Source of the DNA: a virus
Strand: one strand, 5' to 3'
Length of the DNA stretch: 22,849 bases
Virus record (IMG/VR): IMGVR_UViG_3300000130_000006
Coordinates: 14,064-36,912 of that record
Made by a program: the position numbers and the translations under genes. Below are positions 1 to 8,800 of the stretch, in pieces; position 1 is the first letter of the stretch; every line of letters starts with the position of its first letter. The notes under the pieces were generated by a model. The model saw only the letters and a program-made list of their open reading frames with translations, made no database searches and was not told the DNA's origin.

Positions 1-309
1 ATGTTATTGGCAGACCAGAGAGCTTGCACTTTAGCAGTTAGGCGTTGTAACGAAATGATTGAAGAGCAAGAACTAAGTCATACCAAATGGGTTGACGAAC
101 ATTCAGAACTTGTTCAATTAGGTGCTACGTCAGTAGGCGAGAATATTGCTTATGGTTACAGTAGTCTTAAGGGCGTTATGGAAAGCTGGAAGAATAGTAC
201 TGGACATAGGCACAATATGTTGAATACAAAATGGGATTATATTGGCGTAAGTATAGTAAAAGATATCAGAGGTAGATTTTGGTATTGTACTTTATTCTTA
301 TCTGAATAA
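1..309 (+). CDS. CAP (SCP/YkwD-like) domain protein, probably 5'-truncated by the window edge
   Basis: The 102 visible residues match the core of the CAP superfamily (cysteine-rich secretory / PR-1 / YkwD). There is a helix with LAVRRCNEM and a following SH (His27), then GENIA (Glu47), a Glu at 61 and GHRHNML (His69, His71), then a terminal strand pair. These His and Glu residues match the usual CAP cleft. The first CAP helix, with its typical N-x-x-R element, is missing, and an ATG sits exactly at base 1. The true start is therefore probably upstream and the gene partial. No signal peptide is visible in what remains. The next gene overlaps its stop by one base (TAATG), so it belongs to the left-hand operon. 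CAP proteins are usually secreted; some bind sterols or lipids or act as proteases, but the role in a phage is unknown. The fold assignment is fairly firm and the function is not. Confidence 0.75.
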   Translation: MLLADQRACTLAVRRCNEMIEEQELSHTKWVDEHSELVQLGATSVGENIAYGYSSLKGVMESWKNSTGHRHNMLNTKWDYIGVSIVKDIRGRFWYCTLFLSE

Positions 310-548
310 TGGCTATTGTATATTTTGAAGAGAGACAACTGCAAGCAATCAAAGGGTATAAGAAACTCTTTGAAAAATTGGTTATATCATTTGCACATTC
401 AGTACCAATAATGAAATACGAGTCAGTAAGTATTAACTGGCTCAATGTATCTATGAAAGTTGATTATACAGTCACTTTCTATACGTTACACGATTCTATT
501 TATATAACAAGTATAATATCAAGTAATTATGAAGATAGTCAAGAATAG
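309..548 (+). CDS. Small hypothetical phage protein (79 aa)
   Basis: I do not recognise this protein. Its ATG shares one base with the stop of the CAP-domain gene, which suggests translational coupling. It has a basic/aromatic N-terminal helix (residues about 5-30) followed by alternating hydrophobic residues that look like three or four beta strands (about 38-70), so a small alpha/beta fold is likely. It has no cysteines, signal peptide or clear membrane segment. The next gene starts 20 bases before its stop, again in another frame, and the stop is TAG. Support rests on the tight head-to-tail packing with its neighbours rather than on homology. Confidence 0.6.
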   Translation: MAIVYFEERQLQAIKGYKKLFEKLVISFAHSVPIMKYESVSINWLNVSMKVDYTVTFYTLHDSIYITSIISSNYEDSQE

Positions 549-732
549 AGGCTGGGAATACGAATTAAAACCACAAGTAGGTTTAGGTCAAATAGGAATC
601 TGTAAAGGTTGTGAGTTTGACAGATATGAAAAAGCTTGTATTAGATATAGTAACGATTGTAATCCTAACAAATATGGTAATCAATTAGTTTTTAAAAAAG
701 TATTAAAAGATGAAGATAATAGTCAAACATAA
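529..732 (+). CDS. Small four-cysteine protein, possible zinc-binding (67 aa)
   Basis: This 67-residue protein has cysteines at 25, 28, 37 and 44 in the order CxxC-x8-C-x6-C. The motif CKGCEFDRYEKAC is followed by CNPNKYG and a closing strand (LVFKKV). The pattern, a CxGC-F/Y turn, two more cysteines and a final beta strand ending in a short charged tail, resembles small proteins that I recall from Bacteroidetes phages. Four cysteines in this arrangement could hold one zinc ion. The gene overlaps its upstream neighbour by 20 bases and the downstream small ORF at 710 by 23 bases. The function is unknown, and binding to nucleic acid or protein is only a guess from the cysteines. Confidence 0.65.
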   Translation: MKIVKNRGWEYELKPQVGLGQIGICKGCEFDRYEKACIRYSNDCNPNKYGNQLVFKKVLKDEDNSQT

Positions 733-850
733 AGGATCACAAGTAGAAGTTATAGATGATGCTGGTGACACTTCAATTCGATGGAAAGATATGAATGGAG
801 AAATCATTCGATTAGTTACTGAAATTATTAAAAGCATAGACAATGAGTAA
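710..850 (+). CDS. Very small hypothetical protein filling the gap (46 aa)
   Basis: The stretch between the stop at 732 and the ATG at 843 is open in one frame. An ATG at 710 runs for 46 codons to TAA at 848-850. It overlaps the previous gene by 23 bases and the next by 8 (ATGAGTAA), the same overlapping style as the rest of the cluster. The predicted peptide starts MKIIVKHKGSQVEVID, then DAGDTSIRWKDMNGEIIRLV, and ends in a short helix. It looks like a small beta hairpin plus helix and is free of low-complexity sequence. Nothing is recognised. I favour a real gene because it closes the only gap in the array and its amino-acid composition is ordinary. Confidence 0.5.
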   Translation: MKIIVKHKGSQVEVIDDAGDTSIRWKDMNGEIIRLVTEIIKSIDNE

Positions 851-1097
851 AGACGACAAAAAGCATAGGTTAGTAAGAAACCAAGATGATAAAGTATTTA
901 AGTTTCTAAAGAACGAAGGTAAAAACAAAAAGGTAATCACTTATTTCAAAAGTGAGAACGAGCTTGAACAACACGAATGGGAACTACTCTATGGAGAGTT
1001 CACCCAACAATGGCAACACCTACCATTAAAATTACAGAACAAATTTCTAAGATGGTTGTTAGAAGAAAGTAAACGAATAATTAAAAAAGAAAAGTAA
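843..1097 (+). CDS. Small basic hypothetical phage protein (84 aa)
   Basis: I do not recognise this 84 aa protein. It is highly charged. Residues 1-30 are Lys/Asp/Asn-rich (DDKKHRLVRNQDDK). The C-terminal half contains Trp at 46, 57 and 70 and an amphipathic helix (residues about 58-82) ending in a basic KRIIKKEK tail. A mostly helical, nucleic-acid- or protein-binding small protein would fit, but that is inference. It overlaps the preceding 46-codon ORF by 8 bases and is separated from the next ATG by only two bases, so it sits in the same transcription unit. Confidence 0.6.
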   Translation: MSKDDKKHRLVRNQDDKVFKFLKNEGKNKKVITYFKSENELEQHEWELLYGEFTQQWQHLPLKLQNKFLRWLLEESKRIIKKEK

Positions 1098-1099
1098 TT

Positions 1100-1378
1100 A
1101 TGAAAGATTATGATTTAGAAAAAAAAGTCAAAAAGAAATTACTCAAACGTGGAATTTCTGAGAAAATCATATTGAACAATAGAGGTTTAATTGGTGCTGT
1201 AATCGAAGAATCTTCAGAGGATAAACAACTTGCTGAACAAGTTAAGTCAATGCGATCATGTCAAAAACTGTACTTCAAATCAAGAAGTCCTAAAGCTTTG
1301 ATTGACTCGAAGGATTTAGAAAGAATGGTGGATGCTTATATTGAAGAACACTATGGATTAAATTTATTTAATAATTAA
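1100..1378 (+). CDS. Small basic hypothetical phage protein (92 aa)
   Basis: No family is recognised. The N-terminus is strongly basic (DLEKKVKKKLLKRG), followed by several predicted helices and a single cysteine at about residue 53. The C-terminal part (about 65-90) looks like one amphipathic helix ending in EEHYGLNLFNN. The start lies two bases after the previous stop and the stop is followed at once by a second in-frame TAA. Size, charge and position match the small accessory proteins of early phage regions. Nothing in the sequence says what it does. Confidence 0.6.
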   Translation: MKDYDLEKKVKKKLLKRGISEKIILNNRGLIGAVIEESSEDKQLAEQVKSMRSCQKLYFKSRSPKALIDSKDLERMVDAYIEEHYGLNLFNN

Positions 1379-1392
1379 TAAAGTCAGAAGTT

Positions 1393-1626
1393 ATGAGCCA
1401 ACTCTTAGACCAAGCAAAGCAAATGCACAAAGAGGCATTAGCATCAAGAGAAAAATATGCTGGTTCAGATATAAAAGAAGGTATTTGTCAAGGCATAGAA
1501 CGAATCATTAAATTGATAGAACGAAACGAGGATAAAACAATTCTCAAAGCAATAGAATTAACTACTGGACTAAATAACGGTAGCAAACAATCACTAATAT
1601 ATTTAAAACAAGCAAAGTTAGGATAA
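1393..1626 (+). CDS. Small helical hypothetical protein (77 aa)
   Basis: This protein is not recognised. The sequence looks entirely alpha-helical, with Ala/Lys/Glu-rich amphipathic heptad-like stretches at about 2-22 and 28-75 and no cysteines, prolines or membrane segments. Its stop shares one base with the start of the NinB-like gene (TAATG), so translational coupling to that gene is likely. A helical adaptor or a partner of the downstream protein would be a reasonable guess from the coupling only. The 14 bases before the ATG (TAATAAAGTCAGAAGTT) contain no convincing Shine-Dalgarno site. Confidence 0.6.
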   Translation: MSQLLDQAKQMHKEALASREKYAGSDIKEGICQGIERIIKLIERNEDKTILKAIELTTGLNNGSKQSLIYLKQAKLG

Positions 1627-2060
1627 TGAAACAGTTTGAAATAATAACTGAGATCAGAAACGGTAGCTTCTCGCGAAACATAAATCGCATACGAGAGGCT
1701 ATTGCTTCTTTTAATGGTAAGACAGTAACGTTGATTATTAAGGTCAACAATAAAGAACGTAGCGTGCAACAGAACAGATATTACTTTGGAGTAGTAGTAG
1801 TGATATGGAGAAAACTTATTCAAGACGAATGGGGAGAATTCTTTTCAGCACAGGAAACTCACGAGTTTTTGAAATACAACTGTAATTTCTTAGAGAAAGC
1901 GAATAGAGAAACTGGTGAATTTGTCAGAGTTTCAAAAAGCACAAAAGAGAATACAACAGTAGACCAAGAAGAATTTCACGAAAGATGTAGACGTTTAGCA
2001 ATGGATATATTTAGTTGTGAGATTCCTTTACCTAACGAGCAGATAAAAGTTAAACTATAA
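1626..2060 (+). CDS. NinB-like / phage recombination-associated protein (tentative)
   Basis: This 144 aa protein has a layout like the NinB (Orf) family of phage recombination accessory proteins. An N-terminal strand/helix region is followed by a basic KERSVQQNRYYFG segment (43-55) entering a hydrophobic helix. Next comes a THEFLKYNCNF helix (78-88), a strand-like segment with VSKSTKENTTVDQEEF (102-117), and a C-terminal helix ending near a proline-containing IPLP. The RS-x-x-QN-x-Y/W core and the later ST...EEF element are what I see in NinB-like proteins. In lambda, Orf helps load recombinases on single-stranded DNA. The match is by eye and short, so a different DNA-metabolism or unknown family remains possible. 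The gene starts on the stop of its upstream neighbour and abuts its downstream neighbour exactly. Confidence 0.45.
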   Translation: MKQFEIITEIRNGSFSRNINRIREAIASFNGKTVTLIIKVNNKERSVQQNRYYFGVVVVIWRKLIQDEWGEFFSAQETHEFLKYNCNFLEKANRETGEFVRVSKSTKENTTVDQEEFHERCRRLAMDIFSCEIPLPNEQIKVKL

Positions 2061-2450
2061 ATGGCAGAGAAACCCCAAAAGCATTATCTACCTACAAGAA
2101 AAGAATTGAATACGATGTCTAAGTGCATCAAAGCAGGATATAAAGTATTTCCTACTATTCCAAAATGGCAGAAGCATTGGCCATTAGTAATCCTTTCTAT
2201 AACATATAGAATGGGTAAGCCTGTAGAATCTAAAGAACCACCATTTTCACAAATGTATTTAGGCTATAAAATGTTTAAGCTATACAATATGATTTATGAA
2301 AGAAAAGTTCTGAAAGCGATAAAGAATACAGCACCAGCACCACCGAGAAAGATTATGAAATTCCCTCCCGGTCCACCTGTTCAAATGGCTCCACCTCCAC
2401 CTATTATAAAATTACCTAATTTAGCAGCACCACCACCACCTAAAAAGTAA
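2061..2450 (+). CDS. Hypothetical protein with proline-rich C-terminal tail (129 aa)
   Basis: The family is not recognised. Residues 1-90 form a small basic, aromatic domain (PKWQKHWPLVILSITYR at about 34-50, then a Tyr/Met/Lys-rich helix to about 88). Residues 91-129 are a low-complexity tail of Pro, Ala and hydrophobic residues, with APAPP, FPPGPP, APPPP and APPPP clusters. Such tails form polyproline-II helices and often dock to other proteins. Runs of three or more prolines also slow ribosomes and depend on EF-P. The ATG follows the preceding stop with no gap. There is no signal peptide, and the short hydrophobic stretch at 40-50 is too short for a membrane span. A protein-interaction or assembly role is inference. 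Confidence 0.6.
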   Translation: MAEKPQKHYLPTRKELNTMSKCIKAGYKVFPTIPKWQKHWPLVILSITYRMGKPVESKEPPFSQMYLGYKMFKLYNMIYERKVLKAIKNTAPAPPRKIMKFPPGPPVQMAPPPPIIKLPNLAAPPPPKK

Positions 2451-2453
2451 ATT

Positions 2454-2591
2454 ATGAAAGAAAAAATCACAAAGAAGCAAGGTGAAATATTAGACCGAAT
2501 GTTTAAAAAACCTACTAAATTCGAAGAAGATGAAACAAGACGAAACGGAGAGCACTCCAAACGAGAAGAGAAAAGACGCAGAGGTTTGTAG
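2454..2591 (+). CDS. Very small basic hypothetical protein (45 aa)
   Basis: An ATG at 2454, three bases after the stop at 2450, opens 45 codons ending in TAG at 2589-2591. The peptide is very charged, starting MKEKITKKQGEILDRMFKK and ending in Lys/Arg/Glu-rich sequence with REEKRRRGL. It overlaps the following ORF (from 2530) by 62 bases in a different frame. That is more than elsewhere in the cluster and makes one of the two starts suspect. The head-to-tail spacing from the previous gene supports translation of this frame. The function is unknown. Confidence 0.4.
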   Translation: MKEKITKKQGEILDRMFKKPTKFEEDETRRNGEHSKREEKRRRGL

Positions 2592-2751
2592 AGGTACAAG
2601 ACCTCCAGATTGGAGTCCTATTTTTAATAGAGACCCAATGGAAGGTATAAGTGAAGCTATTTATAAATCAGCTATGCCAGTCTTTGACCCAAAACTTAAA
2701 GGAGAGTTTGAACAAATCATAGTTTTTGGTACTGGAGGTGAGAAAGATTAA
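2530..2751 (+). CDS. Small acidic hypothetical protein, last gene of the left block (73 aa)
   Basis: No family is recognised. The N-terminal 20 residues are charged and probably disordered. They are followed by TRPPDWSPIFNRDPMEGISEA and a DPKLKGEFEQIIVFGTGGE ending, which looks like a short folded segment. The first Met (2530) is the only one before residue 37, so the start is either here or at a non-ATG codon. It overlaps the 45-codon ORF by 62 bases. It is the last gene before the hairpins and terminator at 2761-2860, beyond which all genes lie on the other strand. Confidence 0.55.
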   Translation: MKQDETESTPNEKRKDAEVCRGTRPPDWSPIFNRDPMEGISEAIYKSAMPVFDPKLKGEFEQIIVFGTGGEKD

Positions 2752-2760
2752 TAAGAAGCA

Positions 2761-2823
2761 CTTAGGGAACTGCTCCATAATTTTAAATGTTTGATCAGTT
2801 TTTTTGACGAATGGAGCCTTAAG
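2761..2823 (+). other. Potential two-part RNA hairpin between convergent operons
   Basis: The sequence can fold as CTTAGG (2761-2766) with CTTAAG (2818-2823), including one G-U pair. After a five-base bulge (GAACT), GCTCCAT (2772-2778) pairs with ATGGAGC (2811-2817). The closed loop is 32 bases of AT-rich sequence. It lies in the 107-base gap after the last left-block stop and three bases before the terminator stem. No U-tract follows it, so it is not itself a standard terminator. It might protect the 3' end of the mRNA or be a remnant of something else. Only the complementarity is directly seen. Confidence 0.35.
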
Positions 2824-2825
2824 TT

Positions 2826-2860
2826 GAAGCCCCCTAATTAAGTTTAGGGGGTTTCTTTTT
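2826..2860 (+). terminator. Intrinsic (rho-independent) terminator of the left operon
   Basis: A 12-bp stem pairs GAAGCCCCCTAA (2826-2837) with TTAGGGGGTTTC (2844-2855), with one G-U pair and a six-base loop (TTAAGT). It is followed by five T residues (2856-2860) on the + strand. This is a textbook intrinsic terminator for the left block. Its T-tract touches the stop codon of the giant gene on the opposite strand (2859-2861). On the - strand no T-tract follows the stem, so termination of the late operon here is less certain, although the stem would form in its RNA too. Confidence 0.85.
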
Positions 2861-5800
2861 AATCTCCAGTTATAGGTGCTGTAGATGGTGCAAAGCTTTT
2901 AAGCATGTTAACAATAGTTCTTAAAGCCGATGGCATCGCTTTGAATTCAAGTTTGCTTGTGTTCACTAAGTAATTCGCATCACCAACTAATTCATTTGCA
3001 ACATTTGCATTTAAACTTTGCCCGGCTATAATGGCTACAGATACCATTGCCAACCCTTTTAACCCAGCATCAAAACGAGCTCTGATTTGTGGTTCTAACC
3101 CTGCTCGATAAGCACCAAGCTGACCGATAGGTATTTCACCACCTGTAAATTTGGCTATCATTTCCCATACTGCAGTTAAGCTACCAATATGTTTTTCACC
3201 ATAAATATTGACATCTTCTTTTCCGAGTTTATCATAAACCATTGTTGGTATAAATCTACTAAACTGCATAATAGCTCTACCCCAAGAGTAACGTTGAATC
3301 AATCTTTGATCCGTAGGTGTATAACCTTTACCGTGAGAGTTCTTAACTTCATTTTCTAATTTGGTTACTTCTTGAGGTGTTATTTCTGTAGCACCACTTT
3401 TATAGTTTCCATTATCATCAAACCTATTGTATTGTTCAGAGGTTAACATTCCTAAAAAGTGTACTCCTTGAATCCATTGTTCAGAAGCCATCATAGGCCA
3501 AAGAGCAATATCTGTAAAGATAGAATCTAAACCAGAAGAGGACTGTAAGTTCACATCATCATAGAAATTTGAATCTGTAAAGTTCACTGCTTTTAGAATA
3601 CCCATTGCTTTTTTATGCTTACCCCAAAATCTACCTTCACCCGCAAGCCAGGATTTCCCTCCTTGATTTTTAATGTTGTTGTATTTACCGATAACGACAT
3701 TACCAATAGTGTACATTCCTTTGTGCACTGCTAACAATTTCCAACCCATTATATAAAGTAAGTTACCTCTTACCATAGCATCCATAACATTATCTCCAGT
3801 TGTATTTGGAGTTAGTTTTTTTGCTTTTAAGAAATACTCTTTATAAACCTTTCTTACGAACTTGTTTTGGTTCGTAAAGCCTTTCATCTTATTATGTAAG
3901 AACAAGCCATCTACAACAGCTTGTAATGCTTTAAAGCCTTGAAAGTTCTTATTACCTGTAATGAATAGTTGTGTATGTGTAAAATCAGATAGTGCTTTGT
4001 TTAAATCTAACGAAGCCATATGATCAGCATTTATCCAACCACCATTCGCAAAGTTGTTCACCATACCATCACCTAAGATTGTATGATTGAAAACATCTTC
4101 ATGCTTGAAGTTAGAGCCATCTTCATTCTTTTTAGTTTTAAATAATTTTACAGCTTTCCTACGAAGTTGAACATACTCTTTGTTTGTTTTCCAACTACTT
4201 TGTTTCTCTTGTCTAAAGATATTTTCTATGTCCTTAAATCTTGTAGACTTCCCTTCAAACATTAATTCTACATCACCAATAGATTCATTTAAAGGTCTTG
4301 ATTGCATTAGCATACCAAGCATTCCCTTTCTACCAAAAGATTCTAATCTTCCCATACCAATAGAAGGAATACCTCCACCAACATATTTTGGGTCATTTAT
4401 CTTAGGGTCTAATTCATTTGTGATATCTCTAAACTCTTTTGCAAACTTATATTCATTTTCAGATATTTCCTTATTGGCTAACTTTAATCTTAATTCAGCA
4501 TCAGGTAAAAGAGCATATCTTTTTTGTTGGGTATTTCCAACCTTTCTATACTCTGTCTTTATAAGATTACCATATAGAATACGATAAATATCATCCCTAT
4601 TTTTAAATAGTAATACTGCTGCTCTTTGTAGCTTTTTAATGAAACCATTTTTAGCTGGATTGTAATTAAACTTTTCAGCATATAAAGCTTCAGAAACATC
4701 ATTGATACGTGTAAGATATTTCTTACGTTCAGTCATAAAACCTTTGAACTCCGTTTCTAATTCACGTTGAACAGCTTGTGTAGCTGGATGTGAAGAATCA
4801 ATATTGTTTGTTTGGAACCAGGCTTTGACAACACCAATGTCATTTTGCCCTTCTTTTCTACCTGTAAGTTCTGATTGTTCGTTAGATGCACGTTGAGTAA
4901 GTTCAAGCATTACCGGAACCATAACGTTAGCAGTTGCATAAGCATCCATCTTACCCCAAGTATTATAGAGTTTTAATAAGTTCTCTGTAGAGGTATCAAT
5001 AAGTTCTTTTTTGAATTCACCTTCTTTATACTTTTCCAGAAAAGCATTTGACCGAGCTTTATCTTTACGATAGTTCAGCCAAATACGTGCTTCCTGAATG
5101 TATGTTAATGATTGCTTGTATTCATACGCATCGATTAGTTCTTGTTGATCTAATCCTTCTTCCCTTGTATAATTATAGTAATCATCTTTGAAATATCTCC
5201 CTACATTATTTTTTTTTTTAGAGGCTTCAATATCTCTTTTTGCTTTGTCTTTCATTACTGCAGTATTATCTAAGATGAGTGGTCTGCTATTTCCATTGTC
5301 AGTTGTAGAATCATCTTTTATTAATACCATATGAACTTTTTGAGGAACATTAGGTGTAACCGCTTGCAAGTTATCTAAAGAAGGTTTCTTAAATAAAACG
5401 TGTCCTTTTGATGTTTTTGAAGTGATTAAGTCACGCGCTATACTTGACCATTGATTTTTAGACCTGGCGTTTGAAATAGTCCTTTCATTGATATCATCAT
5501 CTTTGGTAATATATGGACCTACTGGTTGTATTTCTATTACTTCAGAAACTCGTTGACCATTTACAGGATAATGAACTGTTACTCTAAAAGGAATACGACT
5601 ATGTATTCTATTAATTACTGTTTTGTTATATCCTAATTTAGTATATAACTCATCATTTTCTTTAGATGCAGGGTCTTCACCTCTTGGTAAAGGATTGTCT
5701 AAAAACACACTTGGTAAATGATTGCTTTCACCTATGTTAGCACTGTTTGTTTCTAAATCTTGAATAGCACCAAAAGCATCTTTGATTATTTTGTCTGAAA

Positions 5801-8800
5801 TTTCTTCATTATTCTCTTTGAATTTTTTAGCTCTTGCTGTTATGTATGATGTAATGTCAGGAGGAAAGATAGGATATAAAGATTCTTCACCAGTCCATCC
5901 ATTTTGAATTAAATCATACAGTACTAATTTCTTCTGAATATGTAATGGCAATTCAGCAAACTCATCTTGTAACAGTACTCTATCAGCGTGTGTATAATGA
6001 CGTTGTAGTACTTGTGGATTTAATTTAACCTTACCTGTCTGGATAATAATACCTTGATTGAACAAACGAGAACGTGTGTAATCAGTATCTTTATCCATTA
6101 CATTATTTGGATTTTCGTAATGAACCGTTTCATCTAATCTTTCACCGTATTCTCTTAGTTCTGTAGCCAGAGGTAATAAAGCATCTTCTCCAGTTTCAAA
6201 CTCTTGTTCATCTTGGAAAATGTCATTGATATCATCAGTGCTAATATCATTCACTCCTAATAATCTACCATAAATAAATGGTATCAAATAGTCAGAATAG
6301 TGTTTTAATTGAGTTCCATTAAGTTCTGAAGCAGTAATCTTATTCGCTACCATTTGAACGATATCCCGAATAGAATCATTTTCAATAATATTCAAATGTT
6401 TTTGATGTTTATTGAACTCTAAAGCCATACGTTTATAGTGCTTTAATTCTGGACTATCAGTAATCAAAGGTATGTTCTGATCGTTTGCAGGTAAATCCTT
6501 TTGCTCTTTGAAATAAAGAGTGGCATTTTTATTACCTACTTCTTTTCCCATTGTAGAGGATTCACGTTGTTGATTTGTAATCAGTTTGTTTAAATCATTC
6601 ACTTGTTTTTGTAAAGCAAAAGGATTCATTTCAAGTTTATTGTGTCCTGAAGTAATGTTGGTTATTTTAGAAATATCATTCCCTACTTTAGATAAGTAAT
6701 GCATAAGTCTAAGAACAGCCATATTATTCTCTTCAGATTCATAACGAGCTCCTTGTGGATCTACAGTAACATCAAATTCATTAGGGCTACTATAAATATC
6801 TAATTTGGGATAATCTTCTTTGTATTGGTATATCATAGAACCATAACCTCCAGTATCAATGTAGTCATTCCCTATATCATTTCTTTTACTGATATATTCG
6901 GCAGCCATTGGATGATTGAATAACAATCCTATTTGTTTAATATCAAAACCTAAGTTTACCAATATCATTGCTGAAGAAATACTATTGATGTTTAAGTTCA
7001 AAGCATCTGCATGTCCATTCTTTGTACTATCCAATACAATGTTTGCAAGAATAGTAGACAAATGAACTCTTGAATTAATCCCTTTATTTTTAGATAAAGG
7101 TTTTTCTTTACTTACGTCATCAAAACCATTTTCTCTTTGTCCATCAATAGCAATATTAACTAATTTAGGTACTTCTATTGTCTTACCAGAAGCATCAACA
7201 CCTATCTGTGTACCATTAGCCAATCTTGTATTATAAGTAGCCAATAAGTTCAAAGCTCTATGTGAGTTGAAAGCTATCCCAATAGTCTGTTTGGCTATTA
7301 CAGAGTTGTTATATTGCTCTGTATAGTGTTGCGTACCAAATGGAATAGTAAATGGCGCTTTGGCTCTTATTTTAGCTAAGGCTTCATCGAACTGTGTTTG
7401 GGTTATTTGCTTCTTATCAAGTTTAGATTCAAGTGCTCTTTGTTCAGCATATTGTTCAGGATGTAAAGCTTCATTGTTCTCTTCAATAATACTATCCATA
7501 TTACTCTCAAAACGCAAAGGTGTTTCTAAAGTGATACGTTGATTATTGGAAAGCCATTGGTCAACCATCATATCAAAACCTTTGTTCCAATTTCCATAGC
7601 CATCTTTCATTCTGGTGTCCTTAGAACCATCTTTCATTTTGGCTTGCTGATAAACAAACAAAGCATCACCATCATGATCGGCTCCTATTATCCATGTGTA
7701 TTCAGAAGGTACAATAATATTAGATGCACCTGTATCATGGAAACCAACAACTTCTGCCACACCTACGAAAGCGGGTCCGTTATGTGGTATTCTTGTCATC
7801 ATTACTGTTTCTCCAGGAATGTATGTTCCTGTACGAGTTTCAGGGGTAGATTCAGGTGAAGAATAAATAGCATTATCTGTTAGCATTTTATCAATGGCTC
7901 TTGTTTTTAAGATACCATCATCAGTAATTAGATTTAATCTTTTTAAAGTGTTGATACGGATATAAGCTCCACGCTTATTTGTAGCAGTTAAATAAGCTCT
8001 TGCTTTTGTTTTTCCACCATTTCCATCTTTACTATAAAAACTCTCTCTTGCTTGGGTCTTATCACCTTTTTCTGGTCGAGGTAATACGATCTCCATTGGT
8101 TTAGTTCTTGGAATACCATCTACTATTTCTACTCCATAGAAGTTAAGTCCAGAACTACCATTCACATACTCTTGAGATACTTTAGGATTGTCTACACGTT
8201 TTACAACACCATCTTTATTTACTTCTTGGCCTACAGCTGGATATACTTTATCCCTGTTTGGTTTTTTTACAAATACCTCTTCATTGTTGTCATCAACATA
8301 TTTGTAACCCATATCAGAGATTGTCTGTCCATAGGTTCCTGGTCCTTTCAAGTTATTTCCGTGACGAATAATTTGAGAACGAAATTGGTTTCCTGCAAAT
8401 TCAGCTACGTGAGGTGAATATGGTAACTCTCCATAAGTTAAAGCTGCAATCGTATAAGGGTCAGAATTTAACTTGTTAGCAGTATTTTTAATGAACGTAC
8501 TATATTTGAAATCATCGTCTATTTCCAGCCCAGCCATTTCATCTAAAACCTTTGTTCTAAAGTTTATCCATTTTTGCTCTGACATATACTCTTGTATTTC
8601 AAGTGCATTGGCTAATTCAGAACCGGATTTTCCGTGAGGCAAAGAGGTTAATACTTGTGTTCCAAAAGTTGCTTGCGTATATCTCTTGTCCATTATTTGT
8701 TGTGGACCGAAGTTAGAACCATCCAATCCTACAAACCCATTTTGAGTATAATAAAGCTTATCTAATAAAGCCTCATATCTTTTCATCGTTGCAGGGTCTT

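Noticed and set aside
1-3. ATG at base 1 as a true start of the CAP protein
   Set aside because: The first CAP helix with its N-x-x-R element is absent, so the ATG is more likely an internal Met at the window edge.
1488-1823. 111-codon - strand frame in the left block
   Set aside because: It overlaps two well-packed + strand genes and would be the only - strand gene of the block. Its composition is typical of a shadow.
4180-4587. 135-codon open frame on the + strand
   Set aside because: It lies wholly antisense within the giant gene, with Phe/Ser/Leu-rich shadow composition and no recognisable domain.
7539-7859. 106-codon + strand frame across the polymerase active site
   Set aside because: It is antisense to the best-conserved part of the giant gene. 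The Cys/His-rich product is a by-product of the complementary codons.
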